From: Candidatus Pseudothioglobus aerophilus
GTDB taxonomy: Bacteria; Pseudomonadota; Gammaproteobacteria; PS1; Pseudothioglobaceae
Length of the DNA stretch: 64,000 bases
Assembly (NCBI GenBank): GCA_014384565.1
Contig: JACNFO010000030.1
Span: forward strand, 41,719-105,718
Reading direction: 5' to 3'
The notes under the pieces were generated by a model. It was not told where the DNA came from. It did not search any database and was given only the letters and a program-made list of their open reading frames with translations. Positions within the stretch are counted from its first letter, which is position 1; each line of letters begins with the position of its first letter. Of this stretch, positions 8,444-18,873 are shown one piece after another. A program made the translations under genes and the position numbers.

Positions 8444-11158
8444 ATGTCAGAAAACCCGCAAGGTGTATTTATTGATGATGTTGAGTTTCCGTTTGATGAC
8501 TCATCATCTATTTTAGCGTTTACTGATAAGGCTCTTGGAGACAAGATTATCCCAACGCTCTGTAATGACGACAATTTACAACCTTATGGAGCTTGCAGGG
8601 TTTGTTCTGTTGAGGTTCAGCAATCAGAAGATGGGCCAAAGAGAACAGTAGCATCATGTCATACGCCGATTGTTCCTGGTATGCGAATTCATACAAATTC
8701 TACTAGTATTAAAAAACTGCGTAAGAATATTGTTGAACTGGTTTTGAGTGATCATCCACCCGACTGCCTGACTTGTGAAGTTAATGGTAACTGTGAATTA
8801 CAAGATGTTGCAGCGAGTGTAGGTGTTCGCCAAATACGTTATGCAAAAGGTGAAAACCATTGTGATCGTGAAAAAGACTTATCTCATGCTTATATGAGAA
8901 TGGACCTATCAAAGTGTATCAACTGTTCAAGATGTGTCCGTGCTTGTGACGAAGTGCAAGGTCAATTTACGTTAACGATGACAGGAAGAGGTTTTGAGTC
9001 ACGTATTACAACAGATAATGACATGCTCTTTGGAGATTCTTCATGTGTCTCTTGTGGAGCTTGTGCACAAACTTGCCCAACATCAGCAATATCCGATGTG
9101 TTCCAGTCAAAGTCAGTTGAAGCAGACAAAACTGTTAGAACGACATGCTCATACTGTGGAGTAGGCTGTAATCTTGAGGTTGCTGTAAAAAATGATGAAG
9201 TGCTATCAATTCGTGCACCTCAAGATGCTGTTAATGCAGGGCATACTTGCTTAAAGGGGCGTTATGCGTTTAAATTTTATAACCACGAAGACAGGCTAAC
9301 ATCACCACTTATTAGAAAAAATGGAGAATTGGTCCCTTGTTCTTGGGATGAAGCTTTAGATTTCATTAAAGACAAATTTGAATCAATCAAAGAGAATCAT
9401 GGCCCTGATGCTATCGCTGGGATTTCTTCTGCACGCTGTACTAATGAAGAAAATTATATGTTTCAAAAAATGATTCGTCAATTAGTTGGTACTAATAATA
9501 TTGACTGTTGTGCCCGTGTTTGCCACTCACCTACTGCCTGGGGAATGCAGCAAAGTTTTGGAACGGGGGCTGGAACTAATTCGACTGCTGACATTCCTTT
9601 AGCTGACTGCATGATGGTTATTGGTGCAAATCCAACTTCAGCGCATCCTGTAACTGGCGCAAAAATCAAGCAGCAAGCGATGTCTGGAGCGACACTTATT
9701 GTCATTGACCCAATTCGCACCGAATTGGCTAGGATGGCTGATCACCACTTACAGCTTAAACCTGGAACAAATGTTGCAGTATTAAATATGTTTCAGCATT
9801 TCATAGTAGAGGCCGATCTTCTAGACCAAGAATTTATTAAAGATCGATGTGAGGGCGGTGAAGAGTTTATTGAACAAATTAAAAATCTTGATGTGGATGC
9901 AATGGCTGCAATTAGTGGCCTTGATAAAGACGATGTTAAAGCAGCAGCGATTGCATATGCTTCTGCCAAAAATGCTATGGAGTTTCATGGCTTAGGAGTA
10001 ACTGAGCATTCTCAGGGTACAAAGACAGTTATGTTAATTTCAAATCTGGCAATGATGACTGGTAACCTTGGGCGTCCTGGTGTGGGGGTTAACCCACTTC
10101 GTGGGCAGAATAATGTTCAAGGTGCTGCAGATATGGGCTGTCAACCTCATCATGGTCCTGGGTACTTATGGATGGATCAAAAAGAAGTTCAAGATTTCTA
10201 CGAAGATAAGTTAGGTCTTCCTTCTCCAACGACTGCAGGTAGAAAGATTCCTGAAATGTTTGATGGTGCAATTGATGGCTCACTTAAAGCGCTATGGATT
10301 TTTGCGGAAGACGTTGTTCAAACAGATCCCAATACACATCACGTTGTTAAGGCTATGCAAGGCCTTGATTTGCTTGTTGTGCAAGAGATCTTTATGAGTG
10401 AAACTGCTAAGATGGCTGACGTAGTTCTACCAGGAACAACTTTTCTTGAAAAGAGTGGTACATTTACAAATACTGAGAGACGAATTCAGCAAGTAAATGC
10501 TGCAGTTAAGCCACTTCCTGGAACAAAAACAGATGGTCAAATTATTGTAGAAATGATGCGTAAATTGGGCTTTGAACAGCCTGATTTCAATGCTGAGCTT
10601 GTTTTGAAAGAAATAGCCAGTGTGGTTTCATTTTTTGAGGGCGTAACTTGGGAGGGTTTGCGTGCAAGTCCAATGGGCTTACAGTGGCCTGTTAATAAAA
10701 AAGGCGAAGACACTCAAATACTTCATATTGGTGAATTTAAGCGAGGTAAGGGTAAGTTTCATTATCATGATTGGAAAGAAAGTGAAGAGCTTACTAAGCA
10801 CAAGAATGAGTATCCATTTATTCTTACTACTAGTCGTGAACTTCAACATTACAACTGCGCAACTATGACAAGGCGAACATCAAACGTAAAAATTTTGACG
10901 AAAGATGTAATTATGCTAAACCCAAAAGACGCAAGGGCGAAAGATCTTATCACTGGTGATCGCGCAACTTTGAAGTCTGATAGAGGTGAAATTACTCTTG
11001 ATGTTGAGGTTACTGATCGTGTGAAAAAAGGAGTCATAAGAACTACTTTTCATTTTCCTGAAGTGTTAATTAATGAAGTGACAAGTGCAGTTACTGATGA
11101 AGAGACTAAGTGTCCAGAATACAAAATTGTAGCTGTAGACGTTTTAAAAGCTTCCTAG
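8444..11158 (+). CDS. NAD-dependent formate dehydrogenase alpha (catalytic) subunit
   Basis: It oxidises formate to CO2 at a molybdenum or tungsten bis-MGD centre. The N-terminus is NuoG-like: 2Fe-2S ligands C40, C51, C54 and C72; a His-Cys 4Fe-4S site H104, C108, C111 and C117; and two ferredoxin clusters at 158-168 and 201-211. The molybdopterin part begins with CSYCGVGC (C235, C238, C242). The active-site motif CCARVCHSP places a cysteine at residue 360 (TGC at 9521-9523), where selenocysteine occurs in some homologues, so no Sec machinery is needed. At 904 residues it has normal length for soluble NAD-linked enzymes. It is the last gene of the C1 unit and converges on ppsR. Confidence 0.95.
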   Translation: MSENPQGVFIDDVEFPFDDSSSILAFTDKALGDKIIPTLCNDDNLQPYGACRVCSVEVQQSEDGPKRTVASCHTPIVPGMRIHTNSTSIKKLRKNIVELVLSDHPPDCLTCEVNGNCELQDVAASVGVRQIRYAKGENHCDREKDLSHAYMRMDLSKCINCSRCVRACDEVQGQFTLTMTGRGFESRITTDNDMLFGDSSCVSCGACAQTCPTSAISDVFQSKSVEADKTVRTTCSYCGVGCNLEVAVKNDEVLSIRAPQDAVNAGHTCLKGRYAFKFYNHEDRLTSPLIRKNGELVPCSWDEALDFIKDKFESIKENHGPDAIAGISSARCTNEENYMFQKMIRQLVGTNNIDCCARVCHSPTAWGMQQSFGTGAGTNSTADIPLADCMMVIGANPTSAHPVTGAKIKQQAMSGATLIVIDPIRTELARMADHHLQLKPGTNVAVLNMFQHFIVEADLLDQEFIKDRCEGGEEFIEQIKNLDVDAMAAISGLDKDDVKAAAIAYASAKNAMEFHGLGVTEHSQGTKTVMLISNLAMMTGNLGRPGVGVNPLRGQNNVQGAADMGCQPHHGPGYLWMDQKEVQDFYEDKLGLPSPTTAGRKIPEMFDGAIDGSLKALWIFAEDVVQTDPNTHHVVKAMQGLDLLVVQEIFMSETAKMADVVLPGTTFLEKSGTFTNTERRIQQVNAAVKPLPGTKTDGQIIVEMMRKLGFEQPDFNAELVLKEIASVVSFFEGVTWEGLRASPMGLQWPVNKKGEDTQILHIGEFKRGKGKFHYHDWKESEELTKHKNEYPFILTTSRELQHYNCATMTRRTSNVKILTKDVIMLNPKDARAKDLITGDRATLKSDRGEITLDVEVTDRVKKGVIRTTFHFPEVLINEVTSAVTDEETKCPEYKIVAVDVLKAS

Positions 11159-11168
11159 TAGGTTAAAG

Positions 11169-11194
11169 AAAGTGAGTCGTGATGGGTTCACTTT
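11169..11194. terminator. Inverted repeat between convergent fdhA and ppsR
   Basis: AAAGTGA at 11169-11175 pairs with TCACTTT at 11188-11194 around a 12-base loop, in the 45-base gap between two convergent genes. There is no long T-tract downstream on either strand, only short ones, so it is a weak candidate for a shared bidirectional terminator. Confidence 0.35.
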
Positions 11195-11203
11195 AAAAAA
11201 AAC

Positions 11204-12016
11204 TTAATAGCGTCTTTCTAGCTTACTTTTTTGTAATATCCGCCCTGCGATTTCTTCAATCGAGATGTGGCTTGTATCTATAAAGGGTACATTATTTTGA
11301 ACATACATATCTTCCGCTCTTCTAACTTCTTTTTGACACTGTTCAATTGATGCATAGCCACTATTAGACCTCCTTTCACCCCTTATGTTCTGAAGTCTTA
11401 CTGGATTGATGCTTAACCCATAAAGCTTCTTTTTGAAAGGCTTTAAAACACTCGGAAGTTTAACTGAATCTAAGTCCTCATCTATTAATGGGTAATTAGC
11501 AGCGTATATTCCATATTGAAGCGCTAAAAAAAGACACGTAGGCGTCTTGCCTGATCTTGATACGCCAGTAAGAATTATGTCTGCCTGATCATAATTTTTA
11601 GTAGATAACCCATCATCATTAGTGAGTGCAAAATTTATACTATCAATTCGACCCGAGTATGTATTTTTATTTCCTACTCCATGAGAAAGTCCCATTTCAT
11701 GAGATGATTTAGTTTTAAGTGTGTCTTCCATTTTTGAAATAAAAGTTTCAAAAAAATCAAAAATAATCCCACCACTATTTTCAAGAAGATGAGCATATTC
11801 AGCCGATACCTGAGTACTGAAAATAAGGGCGGGCTCGCCATCAGTTTTTGAGGCTTCTTGAATTAATAAGGCAGCTGTTTGAGCTTTTTTTTGCGTATCT
11901 ATAAATGCAAGATTAACCCTCTTAAAATCTATTTCAGGGAATTGAGTCAGAAGACTGTTTCCAAGTGCTTCAGCTGTAATACCTGTTCTATCTGAAATAA
12001 AAAAAACAGTTCTCAT
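11204..12016 (-). CDS. ppsR: PEP synthase regulatory protein (bifunctional kinase/pyrophosphorylase, DUF299)
   Basis: It switches PEP synthase off by ADP-dependent phosphorylation of an active-site threonine and on again by phosphate-dependent removal. At 270 residues it has the usual length. It opens with the typical VFFISDRTGITAEALGNSLL, and the nucleotide-binding loop TGVSRSGKTPT is at about 150-160. LYGLSINPVRLQNIRGERR follows. Its target ppsA lies 8 bases upstream on the same strand, the standard gammaproteobacterial pairing, so the two are almost certainly co-transcribed. Confidence 0.96.
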   Translation of the reverse strand: MRTVFFISDRTGITAEALGNSLLTQFPEIDFKRVNLAFIDTQKKAQTAALLIQEASKTDGEPALIFSTQVSAEYAHLLENSGGIIFDFFETFISKMEDTLKTKSSHEMGLSHGVGNKNTYSGRIDSINFALTNDDGLSTKNYDQADIILTGVSRSGKTPTCLFLALQYGIYAANYPLIDEDLDSVKLPSVLKPFKKKLYGLSINPVRLQNIRGERRSNSGYASIEQCQKEVRRAEDMYVQNNVPFIDTSHISIEEIAGRILQKSKLERRY

Positions 12017-12024
12017 ATTAATTT

Positions 12025-14388
12025 TTAAAGTTTACCAAGTTTATTCCAGGTTTCAACTACAGTATCAGGGTTTAGTGAGATGCTAGTTATCTCTTGCTTT
12101 AGCAGCCACTCTGCAAAATCAGTATGATCTGATGGTCCTTGGCCACATATGCCAATATATTTTCCTTGGCGATGACATGCTTCAATGGCCATGGTAATTA
12201 ATTTTTTAACTGCATCATTTCTTTCATCAAACCCATCAGCTATTAAGCCTGAATCTCTATCCATACCAAGTGTTAATTGTGTTAAATCATTTGAACCAAT
12301 AGAAAAGCCATCAAAATATTGTAAAAAATCTTCGGCTATAATAGCATTTGATGGAAGCTCACACATCATGATTACTCTTAAGCCATCTTTTCCACGTTCT
12401 AAGCCATTCTCTTTTAAGAGTTCAATTACTTTTGAGGCTTCAGAGGTCGTTCTAACGAAAGGAATCATTATTTCAACATTTTTAAAACCCATCTCATTTC
12501 TAACATTTTTAATTGCAAGACATTCTAATTCAAAGCATTCTCTAAAATTTTTAGAGATATATCGTGATGCACCTCGAAAGCCAATCATTGGGTTTTCTTC
12601 ATGTGGTTCATAGAGCTCACCTGCAAATAAATTTGAATATTCATTAGATTTAAAATCAGACATTCTAATGATTACCGGAGATTTGGAAAAGCTTGCAGCA
12701 ATTGTTGAAATTCCTTCCGTTAATTTTTGAATATAAAAATCTATAGGAGACTTATAGCAAGAGGTTCTTTTTTGAATTTCATCTTTAAGATCTTTTGGAA
12801 GGCTATCAAATTCAAGTAAAGCTTTAGGATGAATACCAATTGTATTATTTATAATAAATTCAAGTCTCGCAAGGCCCACTCCAGCATTTGGAATACTTGA
12901 AAAATCATATGCCCTAGAGGGGTTTCCTACATTCATCATAATTTTTACAGGAATTTCTGGCAGGTTACTTACTTCAGAAAATGTATGCTCAAATTTTAAA
13001 ACCCCTTGATAAACTTTTCCTGTATCACCTTCAGCGCAGGATGCTGTAACCACTTCAGAGCCCTTAAGTATTTCAGTTGCATTGCCTGTTCCAACAATTG
13101 CGGGGACTCCAAGTTCTCTGGCTATAATTGCTGCATGACATGTTCTGCCGCCACGGTTTGTGATAATTGCAGATGCAAGTTTCATGACAGGCTCCCAATC
13201 AGGATCAGTCATATCAGTTACTAGAACATCACCCTTACTCACCAAATCCATTTCTGATAAGCTTTTGATTATTCTGACTTGACCAGCTCCAATTTTTTGG
13301 CCAATTGCACGACCTTCTATAAGAATTTCAGAGGTTTCAAGGAGTTTATAACGCTCAATTTTCTGTGAACTTTGTCGACTTTTGACAGTTTCAGGTCTTG
13401 CTTGAACAATATAAATTTTGCCATCAGATCCATCAAGAGCCCACTCAATGTCCATGGCTCTTCCATAATGCTTCTCAATTTTCATTGCATATTCAGCAAG
13501 TTCTTCAATTTGAGCATCATTTAAACTAAATCTTAGGCGCTCTTGAGAGGCAACTTTAGTGGTTGTAACTGGTGAACTTGATTTAGCGTCTGAATAAATC
13601 ATTTTTATTGACTTAGAGCCAAGACTTCTAGACAAAATTGCTGGCTTCCCTAATTTTAGTGTCGGTTTATGAACGTAAAATTCATCTGGATTTACAGAAC
13701 CTTGAACAACAGTTTCTCCTAGTCCATAAGCAGATGTAATAAAAACAACTTCGTCAAAACCAGACTCAGTATCTAGAGTAAACATTACCCCACTTGCTCC
13801 AATATCACTTCTAACCATTTGTTGGACTCCAGCAGAAAGAGATACCATTTCATGTTTAAAGCCTTGGTGAACTCTATAGGAAATAGCCCTATCGTTATAG
13901 AGTGAAGCAAATACTTGTTTAATAGAAGTCAAAATATCATCTATGCCGCTAACGTTAAGGTAAGTTTCTTGTTGACCAGCAAAAGATGCTTCTGGTAAAT
14001 CCTCTGCAGTTGCTGATGAGCGAACTGCAAAGGTTACAGATGGACCATATTTTTCAGTTAATTTTTGGTAACTTTCAACAATAGACCTATGAAGGTCATC
14101 TGGAAATGGCGCATCTTCAACCCATTTACGAATTAATGCTCCAGTTTTGGTGAGTTCTTTAATGTCAGTAATATCTAACGAAACTAGAAGTTCATTAATT
14201 TGAGTTTTTAAATTTGAATGATTTAAAAAAGATTCAAATGCCTCAGCTGTTGTTGCAAAGCCCCCAGGAACTCGAACACCTTGCGAGCTCAACCCACTAA
14301 TCATTTCACCTAAAGAAGCATTTTTACCTCCAACCTTTTCAACATCAGACATGCCAACATCATCTAGCCAGACTATATTTTCAAACAT
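12025..14388 (-). CDS. ppsA: Phosphoenolpyruvate synthase
   Basis: It makes PEP from pyruvate, ATP and water with release of AMP and phosphate, the entry step of gluconeogenesis. The 787-residue protein has the ATP-grasp domain ([31 protein letters not shown]) and the swivelling domain with phospho-histidine H418 in GGRTCHAAI. The PEP-binding barrel ends with [13 protein letters not shown]416, two residues before H418, is the expected regulatory phosphorylation site for the adjacent ppsR product. It is divergent from the tkt-gap-pgk-pyk-fba cluster. Confidence 0.97.
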   Translation of the reverse strand: MFENIVWLDDVGMSDVEKVGGKNASLGEMISGLSSQGVRVPGGFATTAEAFESFLNHSNLKTQINELLVSLDITDIKELTKTGALIRKWVEDAPFPDDLHRSIVESYQKLTEKYGPSVTFAVRSSATAEDLPEASFAGQQETYLNVSGIDDILTSIKQVFASLYNDRAISYRVHQGFKHEMVSLSAGVQQMVRSDIGASGVMFTLDTESGFDEVVFITSAYGLGETVVQGSVNPDEFYVHKPTLKLGKPAILSRSLGSKSIKMIYSDAKSSSPVTTTKVASQERLRFSLNDAQIEELAEYAMKIEKHYGRAMDIEWALDGSDGKIYIVQARPETVKSRQSSQKIERYKLLETSEILIEGRAIGQKIGAGQVRIIKSLSEMDLVSKGDVLVTDMTDPDWEPVMKLASAIITNRGGRTCHAAIIARELGVPAIVGTGNATEILKGSEVVTASCAEGDTGKVYQGVLKFEHTFSEVSNLPEIPVKIMMNVGNPSRAYDFSSIPNAGVGLARLEFIINNTIGIHPKALLEFDSLPKDLKDEIQKRTSCYKSPIDFYIQKLTEGISTIAASFSKSPVIIRMSDFKSNEYSNLFAGELYEPHEENPMIGFRGASRYISKNFRECFELECLAIKNVRNEMGFKNVEIMIPFVRTTSEASKVIELLKENGLERGKDGLRVIMMCELPSNAIIAEDFLQYFDGFSIGSNDLTQLTLGMDRDSGLIADGFDERNDAVKKLITMAIEACHRQGKYIGICGQGPSDHTDFAEWLLKQEITSISLNPDTVVETWNKLGKL

Positions 14389-14667
14389 TAAGGCCCCTTT
14401 TATATTATTTATTCACTCAAGATTTGATGAAGTTGCATTCATTTTGACACAAAATGTAATACAAGAGTTTTTCATCAAAAGTATAATTTTAATACATTAA
14501 AAATGAAGTGAATTATAGATTGTAAAGTATTTTATGATTTGATAATGATACTATATTGCAATTGAATATTATTCCTACCATTTGCTTTTATATGGGCTTT
14601 TTGACGATAGAAAAGTACAAAAAAAATGTATAATTTATGGTTCACAATATTTTCAGGGGTTTAAATA
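14389..14667. promoter_or_regulatory. Divergent promoter region between ppsA and tkt
   Basis: These 279 non-coding bases separate ppsA (-) from tkt (+). On the plus strand a perfect -10 TATAAT at 14629-14634 is directly preceded by TG. The TTGACG at 14601-14606 is 22 bases away, too far for a standard -35, so the promoter may rely on the -10 and upstream bases. CAGGGG ahead of the tkt ATG is the likely ribosome site. The rest is AT-rich, and no clear operator was found. Confidence 0.5.
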
Positions 14668-16656
14668 ATGGCGACACAAATTGAATTAGCAAATGCTATC
14701 CGAGTCTTGAGCATGGATGCTGTGCAAAAAGCAAACTCTGGACACCCTGGCGCCCCAATGGGAATGGCTGATATTGCAGAAGTTTTATGGAATAAACATC
14801 TAAAGTTTAATCCATCAAACTCAAATTGGTCAAACAGAGATCGTTTTGTTCTATCAAATGGTCATGGATCGATGCTTATCTACTCTTTATTGCATTTGGC
14901 AGGGTTTGATTTAAGTATCAATGATCTAAAAGATTTTCGTCAACTTCACTCTAAAACACCTGGACATCCAGAATATGGTTATGCTGATGGAGTTGAGACA
15001 ACGACAGGTCCATTAGGCCAAGGTATTTGTAATGCTGTAGGTATGGCAATTGCGGAGCGAACTCTTGCTGCTCAGTTTAATAAGCCAGGCCATTCTATTG
15101 TAGATCATCACACGTATGCTTTTATGGGTGATGGTTGTCTTATGGAGGGGCTGTCGCATGAATCTTGCGCAATGGCTGGGACTCTTGGTTTGGGAAAACT
15201 AATAGCTTTCTGGGATGACAATGATATTTCAATCGATGGACATATAGGTGATTGGATGGAAAAAGGCGTCCCTGGTCGCTTCAAATCTTACAATTGGCAT
15301 GTTATATCTAATGTTGATGGCCATGATCCTGAGGCTATTAATGCTGCAATAGTTGAAGCTAAAGCAATGAATGATAGACCCACTTTAATATGCACTCGAA
15401 CTGTGATTGGTTTTGGTTCTCCTAATCTAGCAGGATCTCATAACTGTCATGGCGCACCTTTAGGTGATGAGGAAATTGCAAAAACACGAGAGAAACTTGG
15501 TTGGAATTATGGGCCATTCGAAATTCCTGAAGAGATTTATGAAGGCTGGGATCATAAGACTGAAGGCGCTGAAGTAGAAGATGAATGGAATGAAAAATTT
15601 AAAGCTTACAGTGTTAGCTTTCCAAGTGAAGCTGCTGAATTTCTGCGTCGAATTTCTGGAAGCTTGCCAGATAGTTTTGGCTCGAAAATGGATGACTTTA
15701 TTGCTAAGACACAGCAAGATATGCCCAATATAGCATCACGTAAGGCCTCCCAAAATACAATTGAAGCTATGGGGCCAATAGTTCCTGAATTATTTGGCGG
15801 ATCTGCTGATTTAACTGGTTCAAATTTGACAAATTGGTCTGGAAGTGTTGTAGTTAATGCTGAAAATGCAGATGGAAACTATATTTCTTGGGGTGTTCGT
15901 GAGTTTGGTATGGCTGCAATGATGAATGGTATGGTTTTGCATGGCGGCTTTAAGGTTTATGGCGCAACATTTCTTATGTTCATGGAATATATGAGAAATG
16001 CTCTTCGAATGTCTGCAATGATGAAGATTGGAACAATTTTTGTATATACCCATGATTCAATTGGTCTTGGTGAAGATGGCCCAACTCATCAGGCTGTTGA
16101 GCAGATAGCTACTATGAGAGTCATACCTAACTTTCACACGTGGCGAGCATGTGATGCCATTGAGTCCGCAGTATCATGGAAAATAGCTATGTTAAGAGGT
16201 GATGCTCCTACTGCATTAATTTTTTCTAGACAAAACTTGACTCCAATGGAGCGAACCATTGAACAAGTGAATAATATTGAGAAAGGTGGGTATGTACTCA
16301 AAGATTGTAGTGGTGATGCTGACATAATTTTAATTGCTACTGGCTCAGAAGTTTCATTGGCAGTTGATGCTGCTTCAATGATGAGCGATAAGAAGGTTCG
16401 TGTTGTATCAATGCCATCCACAAATGTATTTGATGAGCAAGATCAAAGATACAGGGATTCAGTATTAACGCCTGGAGTTAAGCGCGTTGCTATAGAAGCC
16501 GGTGTCGCGGAGTCATGGTATAAGTATGTAGGTCTTGAGGGAGGGATAGTTTCAATGACCACATATGGTGAATCAGCCCCCGCTGGACAGCTATTTAAAC
16601 ATTTTGGGTTTACAGTGGATAACGTAATTTCCACCGTTAACAAAGTTTTAAGTTAA
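14668..16656 (+). CDS. tkt: Transketolase
   Basis: This thiamine-diphosphate enzyme moves two-carbon units between sugar phosphates in the pentose phosphate or Calvin pathways. The 662-residue length is standard. The N-terminal sequence [18 protein letters not shown], the cofactor motif starting GDGCLMEG near residue 155 and [11 protein letters not shown] are typical. The pyrimidine domain has [11 protein letters not shown], and [12 protein letters not shown] follows. It is first in a tkt-gap-pgk-pyk-fba run. No RuBisCO or phosphoribulokinase gene is in this window, so carbon fixation cannot be claimed here. Confidence 0.97.
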   Translation: MATQIELANAIRVLSMDAVQKANSGHPGAPMGMADIAEVLWNKHLKFNPSNSNWSNRDRFVLSNGHGSMLIYSLLHLAGFDLSINDLKDFRQLHSKTPGHPEYGYADGVETTTGPLGQGICNAVGMAIAERTLAAQFNKPGHSIVDHHTYAFMGDGCLMEGLSHESCAMAGTLGLGKLIAFWDDNDISIDGHIGDWMEKGVPGRFKSYNWHVISNVDGHDPEAINAAIVEAKAMNDRPTLICTRTVIGFGSPNLAGSHNCHGAPLGDEEIAKTREKLGWNYGPFEIPEEIYEGWDHKTEGAEVEDEWNEKFKAYSVSFPSEAAEFLRRISGSLPDSFGSKMDDFIAKTQQDMPNIASRKASQNTIEAMGPIVPELFGGSADLTGSNLTNWSGSVVVNAENADGNYISWGVREFGMAAMMNGMVLHGGFKVYGATFLMFMEYMRNALRMSAMMKIGTIFVYTHDSIGLGEDGPTHQAVEQIATMRVIPNFHTWRACDAIESAVSWKIAMLRGDAPTALIFSRQNLTPMERTIEQVNNIEKGGYVLKDCSGDADIILIATGSEVSLAVDAASMMSDKKVRVVSMPSTNVFDEQDQRYRDSVLTPGVKRVAIEAGVAESWYKYVGLEGGIVSMTTYGESAPAGQLFKHFGFTVDNVISTVNKVLS

Positions 16657-16677
16657 TTTTTTTAATAGGAGTTTAAG

Positions 16678-17676
16678 ATGACAATAAAAGTTGGAATTAA
16701 TGGTTTTGGCCGAATTGGTAGAATGGTTTTTCGTGCAATCGATAAGGATTTTGATAATTTAGAAGTAGTTGGAATTAATGACTTATTGGATAATGATTAT
16801 CTATCTTATATGCTGAAATATGATTCAGTGCATGGAAGGTTTGGTAAAGATGTTTCAGTAGAAGGAAATAATTTTGTCATTGATGGAAAAAAGATTCGTT
16901 TAACTGCTGAGCGTAATCCTGCAGATTTAAAGTGGGGAGATGTTGGTGCAGATTTAGTTATTGACTGTACCGGTTTTTTCTTAACAGAAGAGGGCTGCCA
17001 GGCGCATATAGATGCAGGTGCTAAAAAAGTAATACAGTCAGCCCCTTCTAAAGATCACACACCAATGTTTGTATATGGTGTTAACCACGACTCCTATGAT
17101 GGGCAGTCGATAATATCAGCTGCTTCATGCACTACAAATTGCTTAGCTCCAATTGCTAAAGTGCTTAATGATGAATGGGGTATTAAGCGTGGCTTGATGA
17201 CTACAGTCCATGCAGCAACAGCGACTCAAAAAGCTGTTGATAGCCCTTCTTTGAAAGACTGGCGTGGTGGCCGAGGTATATTAGAAAATATTATTCCATC
17301 ATCAACAGGAGCAGCAAAAGCGGTTGGTAAAGTTCTGCCTGAACTTAATGGTAAATTAACTGGAATGGCTTTTAGAGTTCCCACTTCTGATGTTTCAGTT
17401 GTTGACTTAACTGCTGAGTTGAATGATGAGTCTGATTATGAGGCGATTTGCGCGGCAATGAAGTCAGCTTCTGAGGGCCCAATGAAAGGTGTTCTAGGCT
17501 ATACAGATGAAAAAGTTGTTTCGACAGACTTTGTTGGAAGTACTTTTGCTTCAATATTTGATGCAGAGGCAGGCATGTCAATGGACTCTACATTTGTTAA
17601 AATAGTCTCTTGGTATGATAATGAGTATAGTTATACATGCAACTTGTTGCGTTTAGCTGGACACGTTTCACAATAG
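16678..17676 (+). CDS. gap: Glyceraldehyde-3-phosphate dehydrogenase, type I
   Basis: It interconverts glyceraldehyde 3-phosphate and 1,3-bisphosphoglycerate. The N-terminal NAD-binding fold starts with [16 protein letters not shown]. The catalytic C151 is in ASCTTNC, and the C-terminal [16 protein letters not shown] is diagnostic. The aspartate in VGINDLLD (about residue 35) favours NAD over NADP. Length is 332 residues. A TAGGAGT ribosome site lies just before the ATG, 21 bases after tkt. Confidence 0.97.
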   Translation: MTIKVGINGFGRIGRMVFRAIDKDFDNLEVVGINDLLDNDYLSYMLKYDSVHGRFGKDVSVEGNNFVIDGKKIRLTAERNPADLKWGDVGADLVIDCTGFFLTEEGCQAHIDAGAKKVIQSAPSKDHTPMFVYGVNHDSYDGQSIISAASCTTNCLAPIAKVLNDEWGIKRGLMTTVHAATATQKAVDSPSLKDWRGGRGILENIIPSSTGAAKAVGKVLPELNGKLTGMAFRVPTSDVSVVDLTAELNDESDYEAICAAMKSASEGPMKGVLGYTDEKVVSTDFVGSTFASIFDAEAGMSMDSTFVKIVSWYDNEYSYTCNLLRLAGHVSQ

Positions 17677-17700
17677 TTTTAATTTGACTTGGGGGGTTTG

Positions 17701-18873
17701 ATGAATTTACTTAAGATGACTGATCTTGATTTAAGCGGAAAGAGAGTTTTAATTAGGCAAGATTTAAATGTCCCAATCAAAAATGGTGAAGTAACCAGTG
17801 ATAAGCGTATTTTAGCCTCATTACCAACTATTACTCACGCACTTAAAGCTGGCGCTAAGGTTATGATAATGTCACACCTTGGAAGACCAGATGCTGGTGA
17901 GTTTGATGAAAAATATTCACTTAAACCAGTAGCTAAACATCTTTCTAATTTACTAGGCCAGCCAGTAATTCTTGAATCAAACTGGCTTGATGGTGTAGAG
18001 ATGAATTTTGGTGAAGTTGTTCTTTGTGAAAATGTCAGATTTAATGTGGGTGAAAAAGAAAATGACGAGGCCCTGTCAAGACAAATGGCATCTTTATGCG
18101 ATGTTTGTGTCCAAGACGCTTTTGGAACCGCACATAGAGCCCATGCCTCAACTTATGGCGTTGCTGAGTTCGCACCAATTGCCTGCGCGGGCCCCCTTCT
18201 AGTTGGTGAGCTTGAGGCTCTTGGTAAGGCACTTGAAAACCCAGAAAGACCAATGGTTGCTATTGTTGGAGGATCAAAAGTTTCAACTAAACTAACTGTT
18301 TTAGATGCACTTTCTAAAATTGTTGATCAGTTAGTGGTTGGTGGAGGTATTGCTAATACGTTCATTGCCGCTCAAGGCTATAGTGTTGGTCAGTCTCTTT
18401 GTGAGCATGATCTTATTCCTACAGCACAAGCATTAATGGAGCATTGTCAAATCCCTATCCCAGGTGATGTGGTATGCGGTAAAGAATTCTCTGAGTTTGC
18501 AACTGCAGAAAGTAAAAATTCAAGCAGTGTTGCTTCTGACGACATGATTTTTGATATTGGCCCTAATTCTATTGAAGAGTTATGTGAGATTATGAAAAAT
18601 GCAGGAACAATAGTTTGGAATGGGCCTGTGGGCGTATTTGAATTTGAGCAATTTGCAAATGGTACTGAGAAAATAGCGCATGCAATTGCAGATTCAGATG
18701 CCTTTTCAATTGCTGGTGGCGGTGATACCTTGGCAGCTGTTAGTAAATTTAATATCGAAGATAAAATATCCTACATCTCAACTGGTGGAGGTGCGTTTTT
18801 AGAATTTCTAGAAGGGAAGAAGCTCCCAGTTGTTGAAGTGTTAGAGAAAAGAATGCAGGAGCAAACTAATTAA
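17701..18873 (+). CDS. pgk: Phosphoglycerate kinase
   Basis: It transfers phosphate between 1,3-bisphosphoglycerate and ADP. Key stretches are [18 protein letters not shown] and [17 protein letters not shown] in the N-domain. The C-domain has [32 protein letters not shown] and a final [13 protein letters not shown]. The frame is open to a TTG at 17689, but the ATG at 17701 gives an N-terminus ([11 protein letters not shown]) that aligns with known enzymes, and a G-run lies just before it. That start gives 390 residues. The stop overlaps the proposed pyk start. Confidence 0.96.
   Translation: MNLLKMTDLDLSGKRVLIRQDLNVPIKNGEVTSDKRILASLPTITHALKAGAKVMIMSHLGRPDAGEFDEKYSLKPVAKHLSNLLGQPVILESNWLDGVEMNFGEVVLCENVRFNVGEKENDEALSRQMASLCDVCVQDAFGTAHRAHASTYGVAEFAPIACAGPLLVGELEALGKALENPERPMVAIVGGSKVSTKLTVLDALSKIVDQLVVGGGIANTFIAAQGYSVGQSLCEHDLIPTAQALMEHCQIPIPGDVVCGKEFSEFATAESKNSSSVASDDMIFDIGPNSIEELCEIMKNAGTIVWNGPVGVFEFEQFANGTEKIAHAIADSDAFSIAGGGDTLAAVSKFNIEDKISYISTGGGAFLEFLEGKKLPVVEVLEKRMQEQTN

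Noticed and set aside
12185..12613. 142-codon plus-strand open frame opposite ppsA
   Set aside because: It is antisense to well-conserved ppsA sequence, with no ribosome site and no recognisable protein features.
14601..14634. Standard sigma-70 promoter TTGACG/TATAAT for tkt
   Set aside because: The spacer would be 22 bases, outside the normal range. Only the -10 is credible.
17689..17700. TTG start for pgk at 17689
   Set aside because: The residues it adds do not match the family, and ATG 17701 follows a G-rich ribosome site and aligns with known N-termini.
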